From: Butyricimonas sp. Marseille-P3923 | Lineage (GTDB): Bacteria; Bacteroidota; Bacteroidia; Bacteroidales; Marinifilaceae | Length of the DNA: 64,000 nucleotides | Reading direction: 5' to 3' | Assembly (NCBI RefSeq): GCF_900184685.1 | Contig: NZ_FXXL01000003.1 | Location: forward strand, 291,895 to 355,894 | Shown here: positions 25,112 to 33,206 of the stretch, in pieces | How the letters are laid out: every line of letters begins with the position of its first letter | Numbering within the stretch: position 1 is the first letter of the stretch | Translations under genes and position numbers: made by a program | Notes under the pieces: model-generated | Databases searched by the model: none | Told to the model about the DNA's origin: nothing | The model's input: the letters and a program-made list of their open reading frames with translations, nothing else

Positions 25112-25150
25112 TTATAATGTGAATAATTATTACACTGAATCATCGGGTGA

Positions 25151-25158
25151 CAAAATTA
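25151..25158 (-). promoter_or_regulatory. -7 element for lpdA
   Basis: TAATTTTG on the minus strand, 40 nt before the lpdA start. A possible -33 TTTTG is 23 nt further upstream, slightly too far. Confidence 0.5.
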
Positions 25159-25285
25159 GGGTATTTGTTTAGAATAGAAAACAAAATCGATTTTAGATTT
25201 TAAAAGGTTTCTCTTGCGTTCATGTTAATGTAATAAAAATAATATATATAAATAATGAATTTTATTTGTAGTTGATATATATCAT

Positions 25286-25329
25286 CTCCTATTCAATTCC
25301 CATTTAACTCCTATTCAAAGCCTATTATA
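25286..25329. repeat. 11-nt periodic repeat, four units
   Basis: Consecutive 11-mers CTCCTATTCAA, TTCCCATTTAA, CTCCTATTCAA, AGCCTATTATA with no gaps; units 1 and 3 are identical. It lies in the 534-bp gene-free gap between the divergent lpdA and etf promoters. The rest of that gap is AT-rich with no open frame of note. Confidence 0.65.
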
Positions 25330-25497
25330 AAGGTATAAAAATAGAATTTAAATTGAAATAGTATAAAAATTATTAATACTGAAATTTATAGTATATACAT
25401 TATTCTTTCACGTGGAATAACTGATTGTGTCGAGAGTTGTTTTTGAACGAGGTAGAAAATATTTTCCCGTTATGATATCGAGAGTTGAAGTTAAAAT

Positions 25498-25528
25498 TTT
25501 GTATTTCTGAGTTGAAATAGTATCTTTA
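25498..25528 (+). promoter_or_regulatory. promoter for the etfBA-acyl-CoA dehydrogenase operon
   Basis: TTTG at 25498-25501, 19-nt spacer, TATCTTTA at 25521-25528 (one mismatch at the last base). Predicted start near 25534, leaving about 120 nt of leader before etfB. Confidence 0.65.
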
Positions 25529-25657
25529 CACGCTAAAATTTTATATAGTATTGAAAATAACTGGTATATGAAGTATTCCGTGTTGTGTGCCTTGCACTGT
25601 CGGTTGTGAATGAAGAGAATATTTCATGTCGCTTAAAACATAAAATTGGATATTAAT

Positions 25658-26530
25658 ATGAAAGGACTAAAAATTGTTGTTCTTGCTAAGCAGGTTCCCG
25701 ATACAAGAAACGTGGGGAAAGATGCGATGAAGGCAGACGGAACTGTAAACAGGGCAGCTTTACCTGCCATCTTCAATCCGGAAGATTTAAATGCTTTAGA
25801 GCAAGCTTTAAGATTAAAAGATACAATTGAAGGAACTACTGTTCACGTGTTGACGATGGGACCGGGGCGTGCCGCCGAGATCATCAGAGAGGCGATGTAC
25901 AGGGGTGCGGATGGCGGTTACTTGTTGTCGGATAGGGCATTTGCCGGTTCTGACACGTTAGCGACTTCTTATGCCTTATCTTGTGCTTTACGTAACTTGG
26001 AATATGACGTGATTATTTGTGGTCGTCAAGCGATTGACGGTGACACCGCGCAGGTAGGTCCGCAGGTGGCCGAGAAATTGGGATTGCCGCAGGTAACTTA
26101 CGCGGAGGAAATACAGAAATGTGACGGGAATGTGCTCACGATTAAACGTCGCTTGGAAAGAGGTATCGAGGTGGTAACTTGCCCGCTTCCCTGCGTGGTA
26201 ACGGTGAACGGTTCTGCAGCCGAGTGTCGCCCGAGAAATGCCCGTTTCGTGATGAAATACAAAAACGCGAAAGGCACTCAAGAGGCTCAAGATGCCAACG
26301 AGGATTATTTCGCGCTGGTGAACGAACGTCCCTATTTGAAGTTGACGGAGTGGAGCGTGAACGACGTGGAGAGTAATCCCGCGGATCTCGGTTTGAGCGG
26401 TTCGCCTACCAAGGTGAAAAACATCGAGAACGTGGTGTTCCAAGCAAAAGAGGCAAAAGTGCTCTCCGGCACGGATGTGGAAATCGATGCCATGATGAAA
26501 GAGTTGATAACGAATCATACAATTGGATAA
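25658..26530 (+). CDS. etfB: electron transfer flavoprotein beta subunit
   Basis: A 290-residue EtfB that pairs with EtfA to pass electrons to or from acyl-CoA dehydrogenase. It starts MKGLKIVVLAKQVPDTRNVG and has VLTMGPGRAAEIIREAMYRGAD, ALSCALRNLEYDVIICGRQAIDGDTAQVGP and the signature RRLERGIEVVTCPLPCVVTVN. The ATG at 25658 is preferred; an upstream in-frame TTG at 25646 would add four residues. Length is above the roughly 260 of simple EtfB. Clustered with etfA and an acyl-CoA dehydrogenase, as in Porphyromonas, suggesting butyryl-CoA formation from crotonyl-CoA; whether it bifurcates electrons to ferredoxin is open. Confidence 0.93.
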   Translation: MKGLKIVVLAKQVPDTRNVGKDAMKADGTVNRAALPAIFNPEDLNALEQALRLKDTIEGTTVHVLTMGPGRAAEIIREAMYRGADGGYLLSDRAFAGSDTLATSYALSCALRNLEYDVIICGRQAIDGDTAQVGPQVAEKLGLPQVTYAEEIQKCDGNVLTIKRRLERGIEVVTCPLPCVVTVNGSAAECRPRNARFVMKYKNAKGTQEAQDANEDYFALVNERPYLKLTEWSVNDVESNPADLGLSGSPTKVKNIENVVFQAKEAKVLSGTDVEIDAMMKELITNHTIG

Positions 26531-26602
26531 TTTATGATTTTGGATTTACGATTTTAGATTAGAATCAGCTAATCGTAAATCACGAAATCATAAATCATAA
26601 AT
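26529..26602. repeat. family A palindromic repeat between etfB and etfA
   Basis: Arms 26529-26554 and 26570-26602: AATTTATGATTTT then GGATTTACGATT pairs with AATCGTAAATC then AAATCATAAATT. It lies inside an operon whose subunits must be made together. Confidence 0.8.
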
Positions 26603-26620
26603 TATTAAAAGAATTACGGA

Positions 26621-27640
26621 ATGAACAGTGTATTTGTATATTGCGAGATAGAAGAGGGGGTAGTTGCCGACGTGAGCCTTGAGTTGCTGACGAAAGGTCG
26701 TGCCCTTGCAACAAGATTGGGTGTGAAGCTTGAGGCTATAGCGCTCGGACATAACTTGAAAGATATAGAGAAACAGGTATTTCCTTACGGGGTTGATGTA
26801 GTTTGGGTGGGCGACGATGCCCGTTTGGCTCCTTATACGACGCTGCCTCACACGAAGATGTTGGTTCGTTTGTTTGACGCGGAGAAACCACAGATTGCTT
26901 TGATGGGGGCTACCAGCGTGGGACGTGATTTGGGGCCTCGCGTGTCTTCTGCTTTACATAGCGGTTTGACTGCCGATTGCACGAGCCTTGAAATCGGGGA
27001 GTACATGGATGCCAAGAGCGGTAAGAAATACGAGAATCTGTTGTACCAGATTCGACCTGCTTTCGGGGGAAATATCGTGGCAACTATCGTGAACCCGGAT
27101 TGCCGCCCGCAGATGGCTACCGTTCGCGAGGGGGTAATGAAAAAAGAGATTGTCGATCCGCAATATAAAGGTGAGATAAAGAATTTGAACATCGACGAGT
27201 ATCTGGATGACACGGATATGGTCGTAAAGGTGATAGAACGCCAGATGGAGAAATCCAAGGTGAACATCAAGGGAGCCCCGATTATCGTTGCCGGAGGATA
27301 CGGCGTGGGTTCCAAGGAGAATTTTGCTTTGTTGCATGAACTGGCTTCCGTGTTGGGCGGGGAAGTGGGTGCTTCGCGTGCTGCCGTGGATGCCGGGTTC
27401 TGTGAACACGAGCGCCAGATCGGACAGACGGGTACCACGGTACGTCCTAAATTATACATCGCTTGCGGTATCTCCGGACAGATACAGCATACTGCCGGAA
27501 TGGAAGAGTCTTCCATGGTTATAGCGATCAACACGGACGCGGATGCCCCGATTAATAAATTTGCTGATTACGTGATCACGGGTGACCTGAACGTGGTAAT
27601 TCCGAAAATGATCCAGTATTACAAGAAAAACAGCAAGTAA
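26621..27640 (+). CDS. etfA: electron transfer flavoprotein alpha subunit
   Basis: A 339-residue EtfA carrying the FAD. The N-terminal Rossmann-like half shows SVFVYCEIEEGVVADVSLELL and ALMGATSVGRDLGPRVSSALHSGLTADCT; the C-terminal FAD domain shows IIVAGGYGVGSKENFALLHE, LGGEVGASRAAVDAGF, the signature RQIGQTGTTVRPKLYIACG and AINTDADAPINKFADYVITGD. All expected blocks are present and length is normal. It is partnered with the adjacent etfB, despite the 90-bp gap filled by a palindromic repeat. Confidence 0.95.
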   Translation: MNSVFVYCEIEEGVVADVSLELLTKGRALATRLGVKLEAIALGHNLKDIEKQVFPYGVDVVWVGDDARLAPYTTLPHTKMLVRLFDAEKPQIALMGATSVGRDLGPRVSSALHSGLTADCTSLEIGEYMDAKSGKKYENLLYQIRPAFGGNIVATIVNPDCRPQMATVREGVMKKEIVDPQYKGEIKNLNIDEYLDDTDMVVKVIERQMEKSKVNIKGAPIIVAGGYGVGSKENFALLHELASVLGGEVGASRAAVDAGFCEHERQIGQTGTTVRPKLYIACGISGQIQHTAGMEESSMVIAINTDADAPINKFADYVITGDLNVVIPKMIQYYKKNSK

Positions 27641-27643
27641 AAT

Positions 27644-27729
27644 TATTTACGATTTATGATTGAAGATTTACAAAACAAAGAGTGTTTTTTGTGGGAGGGA
27701 ATCTGAAATCATAAATCATTAAATCAAAA
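27644..27729. repeat. family A repeat between etfA and acyl-CoA dehydrogenase
   Basis: ATTTACGATTTATGATTGAA at the left and AAATCATAAATCATTAAATC at the right form inverted arms around a centre containing GAGTGTTTTTTGTGGGAGGG. Confidence 0.75.
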
Positions 27730-27741
27730 ATTGAAAAAGGT

Positions 27742-29448
27742 ATGGCAAATTTCTATACAGATAACGAGGATTTGAAGTTCCACTTGGGACATCCTTTGAT
27801 GAAAAAGATCGTCGCGTTGAAAGAACGGAATTTCGAGGAGGCGGGAAAATGTGATATCGCTCCCCGTGATTTCGAGGATGCAATGGATAACTATGATAGA
27901 GTGTTGGAGATCGTGGGGGACATTTGTGGCAACGTGATCGCCGAGAACGCGGAAGAGGTTGACCACGAGGGACCGCAAGTGATTGACGGTCGCGTGAAAT
28001 ACGCTCGCGGAACACAAGAGAATCACGACGTGTTGACACAAGCCGGTTTGTACGGTATGTCATTGCCGCGTGAGTATGACGGGTTGAACTTCCCGATGGT
28101 TCCTTATGTAATGGCTGCCGAGTTGGTTTCCCGCGGTGATGGTGGATTCGCCAATATCTGGGGATTGCAGGATTGTGCCGAAACGATTCACGAGTTTGCC
28201 AGCGAGGAACAAAAACGTGAATTTTTGCCTCGTGCCGCGAAAGGCGATACTTACGCGATGGACTTGACAGAGCCGGATGCAGGGTCGGATTTGCAATCCG
28301 TGCAATTGAAAGCGACTTATTGCGATAAGACCAAGAAATGGTACTTGAACGGTGTGAAACGCTTTATCACGAACGGTGATGCCCAAATCTCGTTGGTTTT
28401 GGCACGTTCGGAAGAAGGTACGCATGACGGTCGCGGTTTGTCCATGTTTATTTATGACAAGGCTGACGGCGGAATGACTGTTCGTCGTATTGAAAATAAA
28501 TTAGGTATCAAGGGTTCCCCGACTTGCGAACTGGTATTCAAGGATGCGCCTGCCGTGTTGGTGGGTGAGCGTAAGCTGGGATTGATCAAGTACGTGATGT
28601 CGTTGATGAACGGTGCCCGTCTGGGCGTGGGAGCTCAATCGGTAGGTATCGCGGAAGCGGCTTATCGTGAAGGTTTGAAATACGCCGGGGAAAGACGTCA
28701 GTTCGGTAAGGCTATCATTGAATTCCCAGCCGTGTACGAGATGTTGACCAATATGGAAGCCAAGTTGCACGGTGCTCGTGCCATATTGTACGAGACCAGC
28801 CGTTTCGTGGATATGTACAAGGCTTACACGCATATTGCCAACGAGCGTACATTGAATAAAGAGGAGCGCGAGGAGATGAAGAAATACCAGAAACTGGCGG
28901 ATGTTTTCACCCCGCTTCTGAAATTATTCTCCAGCGAGTACGCTAACGAGATAGCTTATGATGCGTTACAGATTCACGGTGGGTCCGGATTCATGAAGGA
29001 CTACCCGATCGAGCGTCTGGTACGTGATGCCCGTATCACGAATATATACGAGGGAACTTCTCAATTGCAGGTTGTGGCTGCTATCCGCGGTGTAACAACA
29101 GGACAGTACGCCAAGCATATCCGTGAAGAATACGAGAAAGCTCCTATTTGCCCGGAGCAGGAGTTCGTGCGTGAAACTTTAAGAGGCATGACTGCCGCCT
29201 ACGAGGCTGCCGTGACGAAAGTTACCGCTGTCGGGGAAACGGAATACGTGGACTTCCATGCTCGCCGTCTGGTGGAAATGGCAGGGTATATCATTATCGG
29301 TTACTTATTGTTGATTGATTCTCAGCGGGATGGCCGTTTCGCGAAATCAGCCGAGATATTCGTGAAATACGGACAGGCAAAAGTTGCGGGATACGCGGCT
29401 TTTATCAATGATTTCGAATTGAAAGATTTGGGAATGTACAAGAAATAA
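27742..29448 (+). CDS. acyl-CoA dehydrogenase, long form (probable butyryl-CoA dehydrogenase)
   Basis: A 568-residue FAD enzyme. The N-terminal and middle domains have YGMSLPREYDGLNFP, AMDLTEPDAGSDLQSVQLKA (FAD/substrate loop) and GDAQISLVLARSEEG; the C-terminal helical domain has AGERRQFGKAIIEFP, LQIHGGSGFMKDYPIERL and RDARITNIYEGTSQLQVVA, whose Glu is the usual catalytic base of short- and medium-chain members. A C-terminal extension of about 130-170 residues makes it longer than the classic 380-residue butyryl-CoA dehydrogenase. With etfBA upstream, reduction of crotonyl-CoA to butyryl-CoA is the likeliest role; other acyl-CoA substrates cannot be excluded. Confidence 0.9.
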   Translation: MANFYTDNEDLKFHLGHPLMKKIVALKERNFEEAGKCDIAPRDFEDAMDNYDRVLEIVGDICGNVIAENAEEVDHEGPQVIDGRVKYARGTQENHDVLTQAGLYGMSLPREYDGLNFPMVPYVMAAELVSRGDGGFANIWGLQDCAETIHEFASEEQKREFLPRAAKGDTYAMDLTEPDAGSDLQSVQLKATYCDKTKKWYLNGVKRFITNGDAQISLVLARSEEGTHDGRGLSMFIYDKADGGMTVRRIENKLGIKGSPTCELVFKDAPAVLVGERKLGLIKYVMSLMNGARLGVGAQSVGIAEAAYREGLKYAGERRQFGKAIIEFPAVYEMLTNMEAKLHGARAILYETSRFVDMYKAYTHIANERTLNKEEREEMKKYQKLADVFTPLLKLFSSEYANEIAYDALQIHGGSGFMKDYPIERLVRDARITNIYEGTSQLQVVAAIRGVTTGQYAKHIREEYEKAPICPEQEFVRETLRGMTAAYEAAVTKVTAVGETEYVDFHARRLVEMAGYIIIGYLLLIDSQRDGRFAKSAEIFVKYGQAKVAGYAAFINDFELKDLGMYKK

Positions 29449-29475
29449 CGCGTTTCTAAAATTACAAAATACGTG

Positions 29476-29510
29476 AAGAGATCGTTCCGAATGGAGCGAT
29501 CTCTTTTTTA
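29476..29510 (+). terminator. terminator after acyl-CoA dehydrogenase
   Basis: GAGATCGTTCC pairs with GGAGCGATCTC (one G-U) across GAAT, followed by TTTTTTA. Confidence 0.85.
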
Positions 29511-29626
29511 TCTCCACTCTTCCGGGGTCCCCCCTTGAAAGCCTGCTCTTGGAAAATTGTTTTTACAACTGTTTCGTTTTCTAAAAAAAAATAGTGTTTT
29601 TTTTTACACGAATATGATTAAAACAT

Positions 29627-29634
29627 TATCTTTG
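29627..29634 (+). promoter_or_regulatory. -7 element for the YjbH-like/OmpA operon
   Basis: TATCTTTG at the right distance (about 75 nt of leader) before the ATG at 29716. No clear -33 TTTG is seen; the upstream region is a T-rich tract. The position argues against the TTG at 29653 as the start of the first gene. Confidence 0.55.
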
Positions 29635-29715
29635 CTATTGTAAATCATTGATTTGCAGAGTATTGAAATGATCAGAAATGGCTCTGGGAGGGCAGAGTCG
29701 TTAATTTGTAATTGT

Positions 29716-30924
29716 ATGAACGGGATAAAAAAGTCTATTTATAATGTTTTTTATAAAACGTCAGGAGTATGTTTTATACTTTTCTGTACGATTGACTTTT
29801 TATACGCCCAAGGGACAGACGACGTGGTGAACGCGTTGGTGAATGCAGGGTACGAAAATGTCAGTCGGGAAATAGGGGAGACGGAAGAGGTAATCATGTT
29901 TGAGAATACATTGTGGCGGGCGAACGGGGACGGTATAAGAGAAGCCATTAAACTTATAGAATTATATCCGGTGACCCCAGGAAAAGGACGGCGGGTGGTC
30001 GTTCTGAGAAACAAGGTGCCACAGGTATCATTGTTGCTCCGTCCGGGAGAAGCTGCCGGGATAGGATGGAATGTCAGTTATGAACTGGGGGATTCATGGA
30101 AAAAGGTTCACGATAAAAAACTTGCCAATAATTCCCGTTGGAAAGCGGATTTGGTATTCTACCCGCAATTCTCTTTACGTAACCAGAAGTTCCACAAGAT
30201 ATACGATGTGTTGTTCAATATCGCCCCGGCGTTGGAGATTGTTCCGTTCCGGGGAACGAAAATCACGGGACAGGTTATTATCCCGGTTTTCAACGAGTTC
30301 GGCGGATTGTACGATGATGTGCGTCCCGGCTATATTACCGTGCAACAGAATTTTAGAGTGGAAAACGTGTTTCTTCAAGCAACGGTGGGGAATTTCAATC
30401 AAAACCGCTGGGGAATGGATTTGAGTTTTTTCCGTCCTTTTACAAAGGGCTGGTTGCAATATTTCGCGATAAAAGGGGGAGTCGGGTTGACGGGTTCTTC
30501 TTACTTTATAGATTGGAATTGGCATTATGGTCCCACGAAACTCTTTACGTGGAACGTCGGGGGAAGTTATTATAACCCGCAATATAACGTGCTTTGCGAG
30601 GTGCGGGTGGAGAAATTTCTTGCCGGGGATATCGGGGTGCGGGCAGATATGACGCGCCATTTCAGGCGTGCCTCTATTGGCTTTTACGTTATGAAAAATG
30701 ACTATGATAATCTGGATGGCGGATTTCATTTCTCGATATTGATTCCACCGATGAAGTACAAGAGGAAGCGGGTGAGAGTAACCCCGGCTAAATACTTTAA
30801 TATGGAATACAAAGCGGCCGGATTATTCTTTAACGGGAAGTCCTATAAAACGAATCCGGGACAGAATAAAGCGGAGGAGAACTTTAACCCGTATTACATA
30901 AAATCACAAATACAGAATAACTAA
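29716..30924 (+). CDS. YjbH/GfcD C-terminal-half-like outer-membrane protein
   Basis: A 402-residue exported protein; the ATG at 29716 gives a signal ending FILFCTIDFLYAQG, whereas the in-frame TTG at 29653 would not. The region NALVNAGYENVSREIGETEE and ENTLWRANGDGIREAIKLI corresponds to the periplasmic domain, and the rest is a beta-barrel with Gly/aromatic strands ending RVTPAKYFNMEYKA, like the C-terminal half of YjbH/GfcD. That protein is one chain in enterobacteria and acts in exopolysaccharide or group 4 capsule export. The N-terminal half seems to be encoded two genes downstream (32411-33172). First gene of a four-gene operon. Confidence 0.65.
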   Translation: MNGIKKSIYNVFYKTSGVCFILFCTIDFLYAQGTDDVVNALVNAGYENVSREIGETEEVIMFENTLWRANGDGIREAIKLIELYPVTPGKGRRVVVLRNKVPQVSLLLRPGEAAGIGWNVSYELGDSWKKVHDKKLANNSRWKADLVFYPQFSLRNQKFHKIYDVLFNIAPALEIVPFRGTKITGQVIIPVFNEFGGLYDDVRPGYITVQQNFRVENVFLQATVGNFNQNRWGMDLSFFRPFTKGWLQYFAIKGGVGLTGSSYFIDWNWHYGPTKLFTWNVGGSYYNPQYNVLCEVRVEKFLAGDIGVRADMTRHFRRASIGFYVMKNDYDNLDGGFHFSILIPPMKYKRKRVRVTPAKYFNMEYKAAGLFFNGKSYKTNPGQNKAEENFNPYYIKSQIQNN

Positions 30925-31015
30925 TAACTTAAATTAAAAGCAGAAAGCAAGTAAAATAGTAAACAAAATCAGGAAATAATAAGTTAAACAAGTGTAAACC
31001 TTTATAAATGAAAGA

Positions 31016-32368
31016 ATGATGAGAAAAGAAGTAAAACATTTTGGTATGAGCGCGAAAGCTATACTAATGGTAATGGTTGTCTTCGGAACGCTTTTCGCTA
31101 GCTGTTACACGAAGGATGATATTCCGGTGGTTCAGGTACCGGAGGAAGTTCCCAACAAGTACATTATCGAAGGTACGATTGTAGCCAACACGAATGGAGT
31201 TTTGGAAACTTTGAAAGGAGTTACCGTGACCAGCGACAAGAACGGCGTTGTTTCGTCGGGAGATGCTAACTTTATTGTTACAGTGGGCAGTCCTGATACT
31301 TACACGTTATCATTGAGTAAGACGGGATACGATCCTATTTCTTACAAAGTGGTTGTTCCGAGTGCGGGTGATAAGATTACCGGACAATTGATTTCCGTGA
31401 ATGTACAATTGACGATGTATCGCGAGAATACCTCGAATCCGGGTACCGGAGAAGTTGGTGTAGACGGTGGAAACGTGGTAAACGGAAACGGTACGTTGAC
31501 GATTCCTGCCGGAGCTCTTACAGCGAACACGACGATCACCATGAGTGTTAATGATGATGTGAAACAAGCTGTCGAGGTAACCGGTTCGCAGGAAGCTGCC
31601 GCTCAATTCCTGTTGGGTGAGTTCGGTCCCGGCGGAACGAAATTCCTTGCTCCTGTGGATTGGAGTGTAGCGTATGACGCTTTGTCTGATTTTTATTTGG
31701 CAAACACGCAATTACAATACAGGGCGAATAACAATGCCGGTGACTGGACGGTTATGACTGATGGTATTGTTTATGACAATGATAATGATAAGTACAATGT
31801 ATCATTAACCCACTTCTCTCAATACCGTATGGTATACTTGGCAAGCAGAATGACGTTGGATGCTGTTACAGAAACTCTTCCGGCTATTGCGACAATCTTG
31901 AATACCAATCCTTCACCTGCTTCGATCACTGAAATTCCTTACAAGAAATACGAGGGTGCCGAGTTGACTTTAGGTGACGGATGGAATAATATCACGAATG
32001 CTTCTGATCAACAACAAATCGAGGAACTGGTGAAGAATGCCGTTATGGCTAAAGTAAACGTATCGGAATTTAAAGCATCTATCGGTGAGCCGGTTGCTGC
32101 TAACTATGTATTGAGGGATCCGATCACGTTACCGTACGATTATCACTTGTTGTCCAAAGGAGAACAATCCATGGATTACTACGTGTTCACGTTCAAAGTA
32201 TACAAGAAAGCGGACAACGCGACTGTCGAGTTGAAAGTGAACGTGAAGGTGGCAGGTAAAGTTTCTATTTTCGTGGAAATGGATTATTGTGGAGCACATC
32301 ATACTCACGGAAGCTGCGGACACGTGTATCACGGTGGTGCCGGCGGTGGTATGGTTATAGGAGATTAA
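31016..32368 (+). CDS. lipoprotein with carboxypeptidase-regulatory-like and ZU5-like segments, His-rich tail
   Basis: A 450-residue lipoprotein (lipobox LFASC, Cys about residue 30). Residues about 48-120 look like a carboxypeptidase-regulatory/CNA-B beta-sandwich (YIIEGTIVANTNG ... SLSKTGYDPISYKV). Residues about 150-270 resemble a ZU5-type module (GGNVVNGNGTLTIPAGAL ... HFSQYRMVYL). The end is CGAHHTHGSCGHVYHGGAGG, with five His and two Cys, a possible metal-binding tail. It lies between the two YjbH-like halves, suggesting a role in the same envelope assembly, perhaps joining them. No enzymatic function is apparent. Confidence 0.6.
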   Translation: MMRKEVKHFGMSAKAILMVMVVFGTLFASCYTKDDIPVVQVPEEVPNKYIIEGTIVANTNGVLETLKGVTVTSDKNGVVSSGDANFIVTVGSPDTYTLSLSKTGYDPISYKVVVPSAGDKITGQLISVNVQLTMYRENTSNPGTGEVGVDGGNVVNGNGTLTIPAGALTANTTITMSVNDDVKQAVEVTGSQEAAAQFLLGEFGPGGTKFLAPVDWSVAYDALSDFYLANTQLQYRANNNAGDWTVMTDGIVYDNDNDKYNVSLTHFSQYRMVYLASRMTLDAVTETLPAIATILNTNPSPASITEIPYKKYEGAELTLGDGWNNITNASDQQQIEELVKNAVMAKVNVSEFKASIGEPVAANYVLRDPITLPYDYHLLSKGEQSMDYYVFTFKVYKKADNATVELKVNVKVAGKVSIFVEMDYCGAHHTHGSCGHVYHGGAGGGMVIGD

Positions 32369-32410
32369 TTTAGAAAAGGAATCGAACGTTAAGTTAAATC
32401 CGGAAGCAAA

Positions 32411-33172
32411 ATGTCATTGATATTGAATATGAAAAGGGTGTTACTCGCGAGTATATTTATCTTGAGCACTTTCATGCTTTCGGCACAATTAACGTCGGGT
32501 ACGACCGGATTGTTGAACAGTCCGTCTGCCGATATGCAACCTGACAAGACGGTGATGCTCGGTGGAAATTTTTTGCACGACCGGATAACCCCGAACGGGT
32601 TCCCGTATAACACGTACAACTATTTCTTGAATATCACGTTCTTGCCTTTCCTCGAAGTGGCTTACACGTGTACCTTGTTTAAGGCTACCGACAAGTTTGT
32701 CCCGGAAAAGAAAGGGAGGTTTGTCAATCAGGATCGTGCTTTTTCTGTTCGTTTACGAGCGCTGACGGAGAGGAAATATCGTCCGGCTATTGTTCTCGGG
32801 TCTAACGACCTGTACACGCAAAGCAACGGGGGAGGGATTATGACGGAGGAATCCAATAATCAATATTTCAACAAGTTCTACTTGGCCGCGACGAAACACG
32901 TGAACATCACGAAAACAGAACAGGTCGGATTGCATTTAGCGTATCAGTACAACAGACGGGCGTCCAATCGCCTGAATGGGTTTTCCGGGGGAATTAGTTA
33001 TAAGCCCTCGTTTGCTCCCAACTTGAATCTGATCGTGCAGCATGATTCGAAAAGTTTCTTTGTAGGTGCCAACTACCTGCTCTTGAAGCATCTTTTTATG
33101 CAAGTTGTTTTGCAGGACGGGCAATATTTTTCGGGAGGGCTGGCATACAAGATTTATTTGAAAGGTAAATAA
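32411..33172 (+). CDS. YjbH/GfcD N-terminal-half-like outer-membrane protein
   Basis: A 253-residue exported protein with signal peptide ending STFMLSAQ (an ATG at 32429 would also give a good signal). Directly after it comes LTSGTTGLLNSPSADMQPDK followed by YNYFLNITFLPFLEVAYTCT, the typical opening of YjbH/GfcD, where a barrel starts with xGxTGLxxTPxA. The protein ends after one barrel-sized domain (GGLAYKIYLKGK), so it equals only the first half of the enterobacterial protein; the second half is probably the product at 29716-30924. Gap to the upstream lipoprotein gene is 42 bp and to ompA-like gene 34 bp. Confidence 0.7.
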   Translation: MSLILNMKRVLLASIFILSTFMLSAQLTSGTTGLLNSPSADMQPDKTVMLGGNFLHDRITPNGFPYNTYNYFLNITFLPFLEVAYTCTLFKATDKFVPEKKGRFVNQDRAFSVRLRALTERKYRPAIVLGSNDLYTQSNGGGIMTEESNNQYFNKFYLAATKHVNITKTEQVGLHLAYQYNRRASNRLNGFSGGISYKPSFAPNLNLIVQHDSKSFFVGANYLLLKHLFMQVVLQDGQYFSGGLAYKIYLKGK

Positions 33173-33206
33173 CGAGGAATTTGATAAAACTATAAATATT
33201 AATAGA

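Noticed and set aside
29653..29715. TTG start for the first YjbH-like gene
   Set aside because: It lies almost at the predicted transcription start and would bury the signal peptide.
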